Positions 36,579-45,622 of a stretch of 64,000 nt of DNA are shown here, piece after piece. Below the pieces are notes generated by a model. The model was not told where the DNA came from. It did no database searches and saw only the letters and a program-made list of their open reading frames with translations. The position numbers and the translations under genes are program-made. How positions within the stretch are numbered: the first letter of the stretch is position 1; every line of letters begins with the position of its first letter. Origin of the DNA: Actinomadura sp. NAK00032 (GTDB lineage Bacteria > Actinomycetota > Actinomycetes > Streptosporangiales > Streptosporangiaceae); NCBI RefSeq assembly GCF_013364275.1, contig NZ_CP054932.1, positions 6,014,001 through 6,078,000 on the forward strand, given 5' to 3'.

Positions 36579-39182
36579 GTGACGTTCGACGACGACTACC
36601 GGCGGGACGTGCTGGAGCCCGCCCGGGCGGCGGGCGACCAGCCGCCCGAGGACCTGCGCGTCCGCTACGCGCTGGACGAGCCGCTCACGGCCGCGGGCGT
36701 GCCGGCGCGGGTGAAGCAGGTGCGGCAGTGCTGGCGGCGGGCCCGCGGGCAGCTGAAGTACCGCAAGCTGATCGACCGGCTGGAGGCCGAGCACCGCGAG
36801 CTGGCGCCGCTGTTCGCCGCCGCCGAGCGCGGCGACCCGCACCCGCTGGAGCAGCGGCTGCGCGGCGGCGCCGAGCGCACCGAGCGGCGCCGCGGCGACG
36901 CCCGCGCCCGCCTCGCCGACGCCGCCGGGGCACTGCGGATGGCGGCGCCCGCCGAGCTGGAGGGCATCGCCCGCACCGGCGGCGTGCCCCGCGCGCAGCT
37001 CGCCGAGCTGGCCGCCGCCGACGGCATCGAGATCCGCGAACCCGACCCGCTGCCGTCCGCCGCGCCCTACCCGGCGTACCGGAAGGTGCGCGAGTCGCTG
37101 GACGTGCTCGGCAACCGGCACCTGGCCGACTTCCTGTTCGGCGCGCGGCTGACCGGCCCGATCCGCGTCCTGGACGGGTTCGCCGCGCCGGGCGGCGCCC
37201 TGCGCCTGGACCGGGACGCCGTCGCGGCGGCCGGCGCCGAGTGGGCGCGCCGCGGCCGCGACACGAGCACCACCCACGCCGACACCGTCCTCGCCGCGCT
37301 CCGCTCGGACGCCGACCCGCACGCCCTGCTGCTGTTCGACGTGGCCGACCGGCTGCGCGAGCGGCTCCGGCAGCGGGCCTCGGAGCGGGCGCTGCTCCGG
37401 CACGCGGTCGAGGACCTCGGCATCGACCGGGGCGACGCGCGCCGGCTGGTGTTCGCGCTCGTGCGGGAGAGCGGCCCGGCCGCCGCCGGCGGGCCCGCGG
37501 GCCGGCTGCGCGCCCTGCTCGACGCGGGCGACGTCCACGCCGCCGCCGAACTCGCCGACGCGGCGAAGATCCCGCTGCCCGGCCCCGGCGGGGAGCCGCC
37601 GGAGGAGGAGGCGCTCGCCGCCGAGGCCCGGCACCGGCTCGACACCGCCCTGCGCCTCCGCGAGACCGCCGCCGCCGAACCCGACCCCGACCGCGCCTTC
37701 CGGCTGCTCGCCGACGCGCTGCGCCTCGTCCGGGACCTGCCCGGCGCCGAGCACCACCAGCGCCGCCTCCCGCCCCGTCCGGTCCCCGCCCTCCACGCTG
37801 ACGCCGACGCCGGTTCGGCGGGCGCCGCGGTGAAGCTGTCGTGGGAGGCGTCGCCCTCCACCGCCGGTGAGATCTCGTACCACGTGGTGCGGCGGGTCGG
37901 GCGGGCGCCGCGCGACGTGCGCGACGGGGAGGCCGTCGGGGGAGCGCTGGACGAGCGCCCGCCGGTGAACGTCCCCGTGTACTACGGGGTGTTCGCGGTG
38001 CGGGGCGAGGGCGTCGCGGCGCCCGCGGCGGCGGGGCCCGTCGTGGTGCGGCCGGAGGCCGGGGACGTCGCGCTGACCGGCGGGGACGGGCAGGTCACCG
38101 GGCGGTGGCGGTGCCCGGCGGAGGCGGCGCGGGTCGTCGTCCTGCGGGACGGGCGGGCCGTGCCGGCGGGCCGGGACGGGTTCCGCGAGCGGGTGCCCAA
38201 CGGGCGGACCCTCCACTACCTGGTGTGCGCCGTCTACCTGGACGCGGCGGGCCGCGAGGTCATGACGGACGGGGTGCGCGCCTCGGTCACGCCGACCGCG
38301 CCGCCCGAGCCCGTGTACGAGCTGAGCGCGGCGGCCGACGACGCCGATCCGGGGCTGGTGCGGGTCCGGTTCGCGCCGCCCGCGCACGGGGCGGTGGAGC
38401 TGGTGCTGTCGGACGGTCCGCCGCCGTGGCCGCGCAGCGCGGTCGTCCCGCTGGAGGAGGTGCGGCGGGAGACGCGGCGGCTGGCGTGCACCCCGGTCCC
38501 CGGCGGGCTGGACGTGCGGCCCGGCGCGGGCGGGTGGCTGCTCGCGGTGACGGTCGCGGAGGGCACCGCCGCCGTCGGCGCCTACCACCGGCACGTGAAC
38601 CTGCCGCCGCCGCGCCGGCTGGTCGCCGAACGGCGCGGCGCGTACGTGCACGTCGGGTTCGACTGGCCGGCCGACGTCACCGAGGTCGACCTCGGGTACT
38701 CGGTCGCCGGCGACGAGCGCTCGGAGGTGGTGACCCGCGCCGCCTACGACACGCAGGGCGGCATCCGCGTCCCCGCCCCCGAGGACGCGGCCGTCGCGCT
38801 GTCGGTCGCCGCGGCCGGGATGGTCGGCGGCGCGCGGGTGACCGGGCCTGCGGTGACCGCCGCGCTCGCGGCCCGCGCGGTCGTCCACTACGACGTACGG
38901 CGGTCGGGGCCGCCGTGGCGGCGGTCGCTGACGATCCGGCTCACCGCGTCCCGGCCGCTGCGGGTGGCGCGGCTGTCGCTGGTGCTGCGCGCCGGGCGGG
39001 TCATGCCGCACCGCCCCGGCGACGGCGACACGCTCGGCGCGTGGGAGCAGGTGCCCGTGCCGGGCGAGCTGTCGCTGGCGGCGCCGGCGGCGTCCGGCCC
39101 GTACTGGCTGCGCTGCTTCGCCGACGACGACGGCGTCGAGCTGAGCGACCCGCCCGTCCGCCGGCTGCAGGTCTCGGGATGA
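36579..39182 (+). CDS. Large protein with helical N-terminus and Fn3-like domains
   Basis: An 867-residue protein with no enzymatic motif that I can see. Residues 1-400 are helical, alanine/arginine-rich and probably contain repeats (KYRKLIDRLEAEHRELAPLF, RHAVEDLGIDRGDARRLV). From about 405 onward come fibronectin-III-like beta sandwiches (VKLSWEASPSTAGEISYHVVRR; ANLPPPRRLVAERRGAYVHVGFDW-like strands), perhaps four. As I recall, Streptomyces SaeA-type proteins have this C-terminal layout. There is no signal peptide or membrane segment, so it is probably cytoplasmic and scaffold-like. GTG start with GGAGG upstream; the stop overlaps the next ATG (ATGA), which shows translational coupling to the GTPase. 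Confidence 0.7.
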   Translation: MTFDDDYRRDVLEPARAAGDQPPEDLRVRYALDEPLTAAGVPARVKQVRQCWRRARGQLKYRKLIDRLEAEHRELAPLFAAAERGDPHPLEQRLRGGAERTERRRGDARARLADAAGALRMAAPAELEGIARTGGVPRAQLAELAAADGIEIREPDPLPSAAPYPAYRKVRESLDVLGNRHLADFLFGARLTGPIRVLDGFAAPGGALRLDRDAVAAAGAEWARRGRDTSTTHADTVLAALRSDADPHALLLFDVADRLRERLRQRASERALLRHAVEDLGIDRGDARRLVFALVRESGPAAAGGPAGRLRALLDAGDVHAAAELADAAKIPLPGPGGEPPEEEALAAEARHRLDTALRLRETAAAEPDPDRAFRLLADALRLVRDLPGAEHHQRRLPPRPVPALHADADAGSAGAAVKLSWEASPSTAGEISYHVVRRVGRAPRDVRDGEAVGGALDERPPVNVPVYYGVFAVRGEGVAAPAAAGPVVVRPEAGDVALTGGDGQVTGRWRCPAEAARVVVLRDGRAVPAGRDGFRERVPNGRTLHYLVCAVYLDAAGREVMTDGVRASVTPTAPPEPVYELSAAADDADPGLVRVRFAPPAHGAVELVLSDGPPPWPRSAVVPLEEVRRETRRLACTPVPGGLDVRPGAGGWLLAVTVAEGTAAVGAYHRHVNLPPPRRLVAERRGAYVHVGFDWPADVTEVDLGYSVAGDERSEVVTRAAYDTQGGIRVPAPEDAAVALSVAAAGMVGGARVTGPAVTAALAARAVVHYDVRRSGPPWRRSLTIRLTASRPLRVARLSLVLRAGRVMPHRPGDGDTLGAWEQVPVPGELSLAAPAASGPYWLRCFADDDGVELSDPPVRRLQVSG

Positions 39183-40417
39183 CGCGGCCGCTGGCCCGGG
39201 CCGGGTTCCCCGGGGTGCCGTCCAGGCAGGGCGTCACCTGCCCCTACTGCTTCGCGCAGGTGGCGCCGCAGCGGGTGCTGTTCCGGTGCCGCGGGCAGGT
39301 GGGGCGCCGGCAGGGCTGCGCGCCGGTGCTGGACGAGGCCCTCGCCGCGTACACCGGCTCGACGGCGGGCGCGTCGCTGCCGCCGGTGTTCGCCGCGTCC
39401 GGGCGCAAGGGCCGCGCGGACTGCCCCGACTGCGGGCTGCCGACCGGCAACCGGGCCTGCCCGGAGTGCCACAACCCGCTGCCGTCGGCGTACTGCGACT
39501 CGCCGGGCCGCATCGTCGCGCTGGTCGGGGCGAAGAACGCCGGGAAGAGCACCTACATCGCGGTGCTGCTGCACGAGCTGATGAACCGGGTCGGGACGGA
39601 GCTGGACGCCTCGCTCGTGGCGTGCGACGACCGGACGATCGAGCGGTACAAGCGCGACTTCGCCCGGCCGCTGCTGGAGGAGCGGCGGCTGCTGCCGACG
39701 ACGGCGAGCGCCGCGACCGGGCCGCGCGAGCCGCTGGTGTACCTGCTCACGCGGACGCGGCGGGGCCGCTTCGCGCGGCCGCGCAACGACTCGCTGGCGC
39801 TGGTGCTGTTCGACACCGCCGGCGAGGACCTGCGCAGCCGGGAGGCCACCGACCTGCACCTGCGCTACCTGGAGGCCGCCGACGCGGTCATCTTCCTGGT
39901 CGACCCGCTGGAGCTGCCGGGCGCGCGGGCCGGCGTGCTGGACGCGGTGCCGGGGCCCCGCGCGGCGGCGGACGACCCCGACAGCGAGCCGCTCAACATC
40001 ATCGCGCGGGTCACCGAGGCGCTGCGGCAGCGGCACGGCACCCGGCCGGGCGCGCCGCTGCCGGTGCCGGTCGCGGTGGCGCTCACCAAGATCGACGTGC
40101 TGCGGCCGGGGCTGCTGCGGCAGTCGGCGCTGCACCGGTCGCGGTCCGGGCAGGGCGTCCTGGACCTCGACGACAGGGACGCGGTGGACGAGCAGGTCCG
40201 GGCGCTGCTGCACGACTGGCAGGCGGGGCAGCTCGACACCTACCTCGGGCAGCAGTACGCCGACCACGCGCTGTTCGGCCTGTCGGCGCTCGGCGGCGTC
40301 CCCGAGCGGGGCCGGGTCGGCGCGGGCGGCGTCCGCCCCTACCGCGCCGAAGACCCGCTGCTCTGGCTGCTGTACCGGTTCGGGATGCTGGACGGCGTCC
40401 GCCCCGGAGGTGGGTAG
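39179..40417 (+). CDS. Zinc-ribbon GTPase (double-GTPase family)
   Basis: A 412-residue protein. Two zinc-ribbon halves occupy 21-105 (CPYC at 21, CPDCG at 82, CPECH at 94). A GTPase domain follows with P-loop GAKNAGKST at 117, a switch II DTAGEDLRS near 215 and TKID near 300 for guanine recognition. It belongs to the bacterial TRAFAC-type double-GTPase families that occur with GAP1 proteins in predicted conflict or signalling systems. No membrane segment is seen, in contrast to its partner at 42398. The start overlaps the preceding gene by 4 bp and the stop overlaps the next GTG by 1 bp. Confidence 0.82.
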   Translation: MTRPLARAGFPGVPSRQGVTCPYCFAQVAPQRVLFRCRGQVGRRQGCAPVLDEALAAYTGSTAGASLPPVFAASGRKGRADCPDCGLPTGNRACPECHNPLPSAYCDSPGRIVALVGAKNAGKSTYIAVLLHELMNRVGTELDASLVACDDRTIERYKRDFARPLLEERRLLPTTASAATGPREPLVYLLTRTRRGRFARPRNDSLALVLFDTAGEDLRSREATDLHLRYLEAADAVIFLVDPLELPGARAGVLDAVPGPRAAADDPDSEPLNIIARVTEALRQRHGTRPGAPLPVPVAVALTKIDVLRPGLLRQSALHRSRSGQGVLDLDDRDAVDEQVRALLHDWQAGQLDTYLGQQYADHALFGLSALGGVPERGRVGAGGVRPYRAEDPLLWLLYRFGMLDGVRPGGG

Positions 40418-42393
40418 TGGCCTGGCAGCTGCACTACACCTCGGCGCGGCGCGGGCCGACCGGCCGGGCCGGGTTCCAGTTCGTCGCGGAGACGCCCGGC
40501 CTGCCGGACGGGGTCCGGGCGGGCGTGACGCCGTACCTGTCGTACCGGCCGCCGCCGGACGCGCCGCCCTCCCCCGACGACGCCGAGCTGGGCCTGTTCC
40601 CGGTGTCGCTGCTGTACGACCGGGTCGACGGCCGCCCGCTGCTGCTGCGCTGCCGCTACCTCGGCCGCGACTACTCGGGCCGGTACGGCAACTTCTTCGC
40701 GCACGCGGTGGTGGCCGAGCCCGACGAGCTGGAGGGGATGCGGCCCGCCGAGCTGTGGCGGGCCGCGCACTGGGCGCACGCCCCCGCGCCGGAGGCCGTC
40801 CTGGACCCGGTGGACGAGCTGGCCCCGGGCGCCGCGCTCGATCCCGAGGCCCTCGCCGCGTGGCTCCCCGCGTCCGGCCCGGACGACCCGTACGCGCTGC
40901 TCGCCGGGCTGGTGGACGCGGTCGCGGGCGTGCTGGCCCGCGGGCACGGGCGCGTCGTGCTCGTCGCCGACGACGTCGAGCTGGTCGCGCGGTGGATCGC
41001 GGTGGTGTCGTACTCGCTGCCGGTCGCGGCGGCGGCGCGGCTGTCGTTCGTCACCTACACCGCCGACCCGGACGGCGCGGCGCAGCGCCTGGTCGGCACG
41101 ACGCCGGCGGTCTGGGCCGGCGTGCGGCACCACGCTCCGCACGCGTCCGCGTTCGACCTGCGGGCGGGCGGCGCGGACGGGACGGCGAGCCGGTTCGCGC
41201 GGACCGTCGCGGACTGCTGGCGCGGCGCCGACTTCGGCGGCCTCGACGCGCTCGGCGAGCTGGCGCCCCTGGACGACCCCGCGCGGGAGGGCGCCGCCGC
41301 GCTGCTGGCGCTGTGCCGGGGCGACGCGGACGTGACCGCCGCGGAGCAGGGCGCGGCGGCGGAGCTGCTGGCGCGGCGCGGGCCCGCGATCCCCGGCTGG
41401 GTGTGGCGCGACCTCGTGCCGGGCGTCCCGTCCATGGGGCCGGGCCTGGCGCTCGCCGTGCACGAGCACGCCCCCGCCGCACTGCGGGACGCGGTGCTGG
41501 ACGGGGTGGTCGCCGGGCTCGCGGCGGGGCGGGCGGCCGCGCTCACCCCGGACCACTGCGACCTGCTGTACCGGCACGCCGAGCGGCTGCGCACGGTGCC
41601 CGACGCGGCGGTCACGGTGCTGACGTCGGTGGCCCGCCGCCATCCGGGGCGCCGCATCGCGGTGACGGGCGAGCTGCTGCGGCTGGAGTGCGACGGCCTC
41701 GACGACGTGCTCCGCGAGGTGTGGGAGGCGCCGCCGTCCGCCGGCGAGTGCACCGACCTGCTGGACGCGCACGGCCCGCATCCCGCGCTGGCGGGCCTGC
41801 CGTCCCGCACGTTCACGCGGCTGGCCTTCCCCGGCGGGGAGCGGCTGACCGAGACCGCGGCGCTGCGGCTCGCCGAGCGGGTCCGGGAGGTCATGCCGGA
41901 CGGCCGCGCCGGGCGCGACGCCGCCGTGGTGAAGGCGTACGCGGCGGCCGTGACGGCCGATCCCGGACGCGCGGCCGGCGCCCTGGCCGAGATCGCGGCG
42001 GACGGCGGCGCGTCCCGGCAGCTCGCCGGGGAGGCGTTCACCGGGGCGGCGCGGCGGCTGGCCGCGCGGCCGCCGCGGTTCCGGGCGGAGCTGCTCGCGG
42101 CGCTGCCCGCGCCCGTCCGCGCCCGGGTCGCCGAGCGGTGGACCGCCGAGCTGGCGGGCCGCGCGCGGGGCGGGCGGGGCCCGCTGCTGGGCCGCGAGAT
42201 GGAGCAGCGCAACGACCTGGTCGAGGTGGTGCTGCGGCTGCGCGAGCGCGGCGTCGCCGAGCCGTCCCTGGAGGCGTGGGCGCGGGCGGCGGCGGGGCGC
42301 TGGCTCGCCGGCCGGCAGCTCGACGCGCGGCTGTCGCGCAGCCCCGAGCTGCGCGCCGCGCTCCGCGACCTCCTCGCCGAAGGCGGGGGGTGA
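40417..42393 (+). CDS. GAP1-like GTPase-associated protein
   Basis: A 658-residue protein resembling GTPase-associated protein 1. The N-terminal domain (WQLHYTSARRG, then FQFVAETPGLPDGV, LLYDRVDGRPLLLRCRYLGRDYSGRYGNFFAHAVV) is the conserved GAP1 signature. The middle part (LARGHGRVVLVADDVELVARWIAVVSYSLPVAAAARLSFVTYTADP) is a second conserved block, and the rest is helical. The role is unknown; the constant association with GTPases suggests a regulator or effector adaptor. GTG start with GGAGG six bases upstream, overlapping the preceding TAG by one base, between two GTPase genes. Confidence 0.8.
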   Translation: MAWQLHYTSARRGPTGRAGFQFVAETPGLPDGVRAGVTPYLSYRPPPDAPPSPDDAELGLFPVSLLYDRVDGRPLLLRCRYLGRDYSGRYGNFFAHAVVAEPDELEGMRPAELWRAAHWAHAPAPEAVLDPVDELAPGAALDPEALAAWLPASGPDDPYALLAGLVDAVAGVLARGHGRVVLVADDVELVARWIAVVSYSLPVAAAARLSFVTYTADPDGAAQRLVGTTPAVWAGVRHHAPHASAFDLRAGGADGTASRFARTVADCWRGADFGGLDALGELAPLDDPAREGAAALLALCRGDADVTAAEQGAAAELLARRGPAIPGWVWRDLVPGVPSMGPGLALAVHEHAPAALRDAVLDGVVAGLAAGRAAALTPDHCDLLYRHAERLRTVPDAAVTVLTSVARRHPGRRIAVTGELLRLECDGLDDVLREVWEAPPSAGECTDLLDAHGPHPALAGLPSRTFTRLAFPGGERLTETAALRLAERVREVMPDGRAGRDAAVVKAYAAAVTADPGRAAGALAEIAADGGASRQLAGEAFTGAARRLAARPPRFRAELLAALPAPVRARVAERWTAELAGRARGGRGPLLGREMEQRNDLVEVVLRLRERGVAEPSLEAWARAAAGRWLAGRQLDARLSRSPELRAALRDLLAEGGG

Positions 42394-42397
42394 CCGC

Positions 42398-44119
42398 GTG
42401 CATCCGATCCTCGTGCTGCTGCTGATCGCCGTGTGGCTGGCCGCCATGTGGCTCGGGTTCATGTACGTGTTCCCGGTGCTGTTCGCCGCCACGCTCGTCG
42501 TCGCCGGGGCCGCCGCGCTCGGGGTGTACTACCTGCACGCGTGCCGGACGCTGGCGCCGTCCAGCCTGGAGGGCCCGTCGCCGGTCGCCGCGCCGGACAC
42601 CGCGTACCGGCACTACCTGCTCGGCCAGGTGTGGCGCGACTGGTGGACCATCAGCCGGACGGTCGTCCCGCAGGTGTACCGGACGGCCCGCGCCATCGTC
42701 ACGCGGCTGACGCGGACGCTGCTCGGCGGCCCGTGGGGGTTCTTCGTCTTCCCGGTGTGGCTGGCGCTGTGCGCGGGCATCGTCGCCGCGGCCGTGCCCG
42801 CGTCGGTGTTCGTGCTGGCGCTGACCCTGCTGTACGGGATCGTCGCGGCGGTGGGGCTCGCGGTGTGGCTGGCGTGCGTGCTCGTCCTCGCGGCGGTGGA
42901 GCGCGGCTTCATGATGTACGGGCGGATCCTGCAGACCTGCCCGCACCCGTTCTGCTACGAGCGGATCGGCCTGCCGGAGTACGAGTGCCCGGGATGCGGG
43001 GCGCGGCACCGGCGCCTGTCGCCCGGCGCGGGCGGCGCGTTCCGGAACGTGTGCCGGTGCGGGGCGCGGCTGCCCACCACCGTCCCGCTCGGGCGGTTCC
43101 GGCTCGCCGCGTACTGCCCGCACTGCGGCGGGCGGCTGCCGGAGCGGATCGGGCGGGTCCGGGTGGAGCCGCTGCCGTTCGTCGGCGGGCCGGCGGCGGG
43201 CAAGACGACGTTCATGGTCCTCGGCATCCGGGCGCTGCACGCGCGGGCCCGCGCCGGCCACGGGCGGCTCGCCTTCGTGGAGCAGCGGCACGCGCAGGCG
43301 TACGCGGGGGCGATCCGCGAGTTCCAGCGCGGCGGGCGGCTCGCCAAGACGGGCCCCGAACTGCCCCTCGCCACCATGGTGGACGTCGAGCTGCCGGGGC
43401 GCGCGCGGCGCATCCTCTACCTGTTCGACCCCGCCGGCGAGCACTACACGGGCGCGACGGAGGTCGAGTCGCTGCGCTACCTCGACCACAGCGAGGCGCT
43501 GCTGTTCATCGTCGACCCGTTCGCCCTCCCCCACCTGCGCCGCACGCTGACCGGCGACGAGCGCGAGTTCGTCGACCACGCCGCCGTGTCCTCGGAGGAG
43601 GACCCCGCCGACACCCTGCAGCGGGTGCTGAACGACCTGCGCTCGCGTCCCGACCAGGGGCGGCAGAAGCGGGTCGCCGTCGTCGTCACCAAGACCGACC
43701 TGCTGGTCCGCACCGAGGTCGGCCGCTGCCTCGGCGAGGGCACCGACCTGCGCGAGTGGCTCGGGCGCGTCGGCCTCGGCAACACCGTCCGCACGCTGGA
43801 CCAGGTCGCCGCGCAGGTGCGGTACTTCGCGTCCGGGCTCGCCACCGACCCGGCGGACGTCGCCGGCCTGCTCGGCTGGGTGACCGGGCTCGGCCCCGCC
43901 GGGGCGGCGGACGGCGACGCGCCGCTCACCGACGCGCCGCAGGACCCGCCGGGCACCGCGCCGCTGCGCGCCCCCTGGCCGGTGCGGGGGCGCGGCGCGG
44001 GCCGCGTCCCCGTCGGCTACCAGGTGGGGCGCTGGGCCGTGCTGGCGGGGGTGTCGGCGCTGACCGTCGCCACCGTCACCGGGGCGGCCGTCGCCGCCGC
44101 CGAGCGCTTCCCGTTCTGA
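42398..44119 (+). CDS. Membrane-anchored zinc-ribbon GTPase (double-GTPase family)
   Basis: A 573-residue protein. Hydrophobic segments lie at about 3-20, 22-46, 111-135 and 136-160, with another near 543-565 at the C-terminus. A cysteine-rich zinc ribbon follows (CPHPFC, CPGCG, CRCG, CPHCGG, about 180-245). The GTPase domain has P-loop GGPAAGKTT near 262, switch II FDPAGEHY near 345 and TKTD near 430. It is the second of two GTPases in this operon and the only membrane-bound member, so it may anchor the system at the cell membrane. It starts with GTG four bases after the GAP1 stop and is the last gene of the operon. Confidence 0.83.
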   Translation: MHPILVLLLIAVWLAAMWLGFMYVFPVLFAATLVVAGAAALGVYYLHACRTLAPSSLEGPSPVAAPDTAYRHYLLGQVWRDWWTISRTVVPQVYRTARAIVTRLTRTLLGGPWGFFVFPVWLALCAGIVAAAVPASVFVLALTLLYGIVAAVGLAVWLACVLVLAAVERGFMMYGRILQTCPHPFCYERIGLPEYECPGCGARHRRLSPGAGGAFRNVCRCGARLPTTVPLGRFRLAAYCPHCGGRLPERIGRVRVEPLPFVGGPAAGKTTFMVLGIRALHARARAGHGRLAFVEQRHAQAYAGAIREFQRGGRLAKTGPELPLATMVDVELPGRARRILYLFDPAGEHYTGATEVESLRYLDHSEALLFIVDPFALPHLRRTLTGDEREFVDHAAVSSEEDPADTLQRVLNDLRSRPDQGRQKRVAVVVTKTDLLVRTEVGRCLGEGTDLREWLGRVGLGNTVRTLDQVAAQVRYFASGLATDPADVAGLLGWVTGLGPAGAADGDAPLTDAPQDPPGTAPLRAPWPVRGRGAGRVPVGYQVGRWAVLAGVSALTVATVTGAAVAAAERFPF

Positions 44120-44187
44120 GCCGCCGATGCCGGTGTGACGCACCCCACCTCCTGACATGGAAGATAACGGACCGTCATCGGCTTGAC

Positions 44188-44201
44188 GCCTTTCGGAAGG
44201 C
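44188..44201. other. Small hairpin before the nitroreductase gene
   Basis: GCCTT-TCGG-AAGGC, perfect 5-bp arms with a stable tetraloop, in the 105-bp gap after the GTPase operon. It could be a weak terminator or a leader structure; there is no T-run. TTGAC just before it resembles a -35, but no -10 is clear. Confidence 0.3.
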
Positions 44202-44224
44202 ATCCCCGCTCCGAAAGGCACTCC

Positions 44225-44836
44225 ATGACGACGCCCGCGCCCGAGGCGCTGCTCGCGCTCGACACCGCGGCCCAGGACCTGCTGTTCCGCGAGGCCCGCA
44301 CCGCGAACACCTTCAGCACCGAACCCGTCGGCGAGGACCAGCTCCGCGCCGTGTACGACCTGGTCAAATGGGCGCCGACGGCGATGAACATGCAGCCGCT
44401 GCGGATCGTGGCGGTGCGCAGCCCGCGGGGCAAGGAGCGGCTGGCGCCGCTGATGAGCGAGGGGAACCGCGCGAAGACCGCCGCCGCGCCGCTGACGCTG
44501 ATCGCCGCCGCCGACGAGGACTTCCACGAGCACCTGCCGGTCACGTTCCCGCACCGGGAGGGCGCCCGCGAGGCGATGGCGGGCAACCCGAAGCGGCCCG
44601 AGCTGGCCCGGTTCAACGCCACCCTCCAGCTCGGCTACCTGATCCTCGGCATCCGCGCCGCCGGGCTCGCCGCCGGGCCGATGACCGGGTTCGACGCGGA
44701 CGCGGTCGAGAAGGAGTTCTTCCCGCAGGGCGACGTCCGGCCGATCGCCATGATCAACGTGGGCCGGCCCGGCCCGGACGCGTGGTTCGCCCGCAACCCC
44801 CGGCTCGACTACGAGAACGTCGTCACCACCGTCTGA
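44225..44836 (+). CDS. RutE/HadB-like nitroreductase
   Basis: A 203-residue nitroreductase-fold FMN protein. The family marks are LFREARTANTFSTEPV, LVKWAPTAMNMQPLRIV and YLILGIRAAGLAAGPMTGFD. The closest named role is malonic semialdehyde reductase (RutE), which works in uracil breakdown; other Rut genes are not present, so this function is only suggested by similarity. ATG at 44225 has AAAGG upstream. It is convergent with the TetR gene. Confidence 0.82.
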   Translation: MTTPAPEALLALDTAAQDLLFREARTANTFSTEPVGEDQLRAVYDLVKWAPTAMNMQPLRIVAVRSPRGKERLAPLMSEGNRAKTAAAPLTLIAAADEDFHEHLPVTFPHREGAREAMAGNPKRPELARFNATLQLGYLILGIRAAGLAAGPMTGFDADAVEKEFFPQGDVRPIAMINVGRPGPDAWFARNPRLDYENVVTTV

Positions 44837-44857
44837 GCCCCGAGCCCGCCGCCGGCG

Positions 44858-45502
44858 CTAGGCGGGCGGCGGGGCCACCAGCGCGGCGAGGACGAAGCCG
44901 GCGACCTCCTCCGCCAGCCGCTCCGCCGTCTTCGGGCCGTCCGGCCGGTACCAGGCGGGCATCTGGTTCACCATGCCGAGCGCGACGATCGTCGCGGTCT
45001 CGGCGGGCGTGGCGTCGCTGAACACGCCGCTGCGCTGGCCCTGCTCGATCAGGCCGCGGAACGTCTCGTGGTAGCGGCGGCGGTCCGCGCGGAGCGCGCG
45101 CATCCGGGCGTCGTCCAGCCGGTCCTTCTCGCGGGCGAACACCTTCGCCTCGTCGATGTGCTCGGCGGTGCTGCGGATCAGCCCGGTCAGCACCCCCCGG
45201 ACCGCCTCGCGCGGCGGCAGCCCGCGGGCCAGCACGGCACCCATGTCGCCGAGCTGGCGGGCGATCAGCGAGTGGTAGATCTCGTAGAGGAGATCGTCCT
45301 TGGAGTCGAAGTAGTGGTAGAGCGCGCCCTTGGTGACCTCGGCCGCCTCGACGATTTCCTGGACGGGCGTCCCGTCGAAGCCGCGCTCGGCGAACAGCCG
45401 GAGCGCGGCGGCCAGGATCCGCCGCTCGACCGCGCTCTGCCGCACGGGCGCGGCCGACTCCGGCACCCGTGCGGCGCCGGGCGCCTGCTCTGTGTCCGCC
45501 AA
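44858..45502 (-). CDS. TetR-family repressor of the phosphotriesterase gene
   Basis: A 214-residue TetR regulator. The DNA-binding domain is residues 25-75 (RILAAALRLFAERGFDG, VQEIVEAAEVTKGALYHYF). The C-terminal ligand domain has no named class that I can assign. TTG at 45502 has a strong AAGGAGGTG site; the GTG inside that site is unlikely. It is divergent from the phosphotriesterase gene with a perfect 14-bp palindrome between them, so it should repress that gene and itself. Confidence 0.87.
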   Translation of the reverse strand: MADTEQAPGAARVPESAAPVRQSAVERRILAAALRLFAERGFDGTPVQEIVEAAEVTKGALYHYFDSKDDLLYEIYHSLIARQLGDMGAVLARGLPPREAVRGVLTGLIRSTAEHIDEAKVFAREKDRLDDARMRALRADRRRYHETFRGLIEQGQRSGVFSDATPAETATIVALGMVNQMPAWYRPDGPKTAERLAEEVAGFVLAALVAPPPA

Positions 45503-45529
45503 GGGGGGCACCTCCTTCGGAGCGGGGCA

Positions 45530-45558
45530 TTGACGCGGACGCGTCCCACGTCTTAGCT
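45530..45558 (+). promoter_or_regulatory. Sigma70-like promoter for the phosphotriesterase gene
   Basis: TTGACG (45530-45535) and TAGCTT (45553-45558) with a 17-bp spacer. The predicted start site would fall near 45565, at the edge of the palindromic operator. Confidence 0.6.
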
Positions 45559-45565
45559 TGCCAGA

Positions 45566-45579
45566 AACCGACCGGTCGG
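45566..45579. promoter_or_regulatory. Perfect 14-bp TetR operator
   Basis: ACCGACCGGTCGGT is an uninterrupted palindrome placed just downstream of the -10, between the tetR and phosphotriesterase starts. A repressor bound here would block the rightward promoter. Confidence 0.75.
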
Positions 45580-45622
45580 TATGCGCTCCGGTGGGCGCGC
45601 AGGCCCAGCGCAGGGAGAGCCG

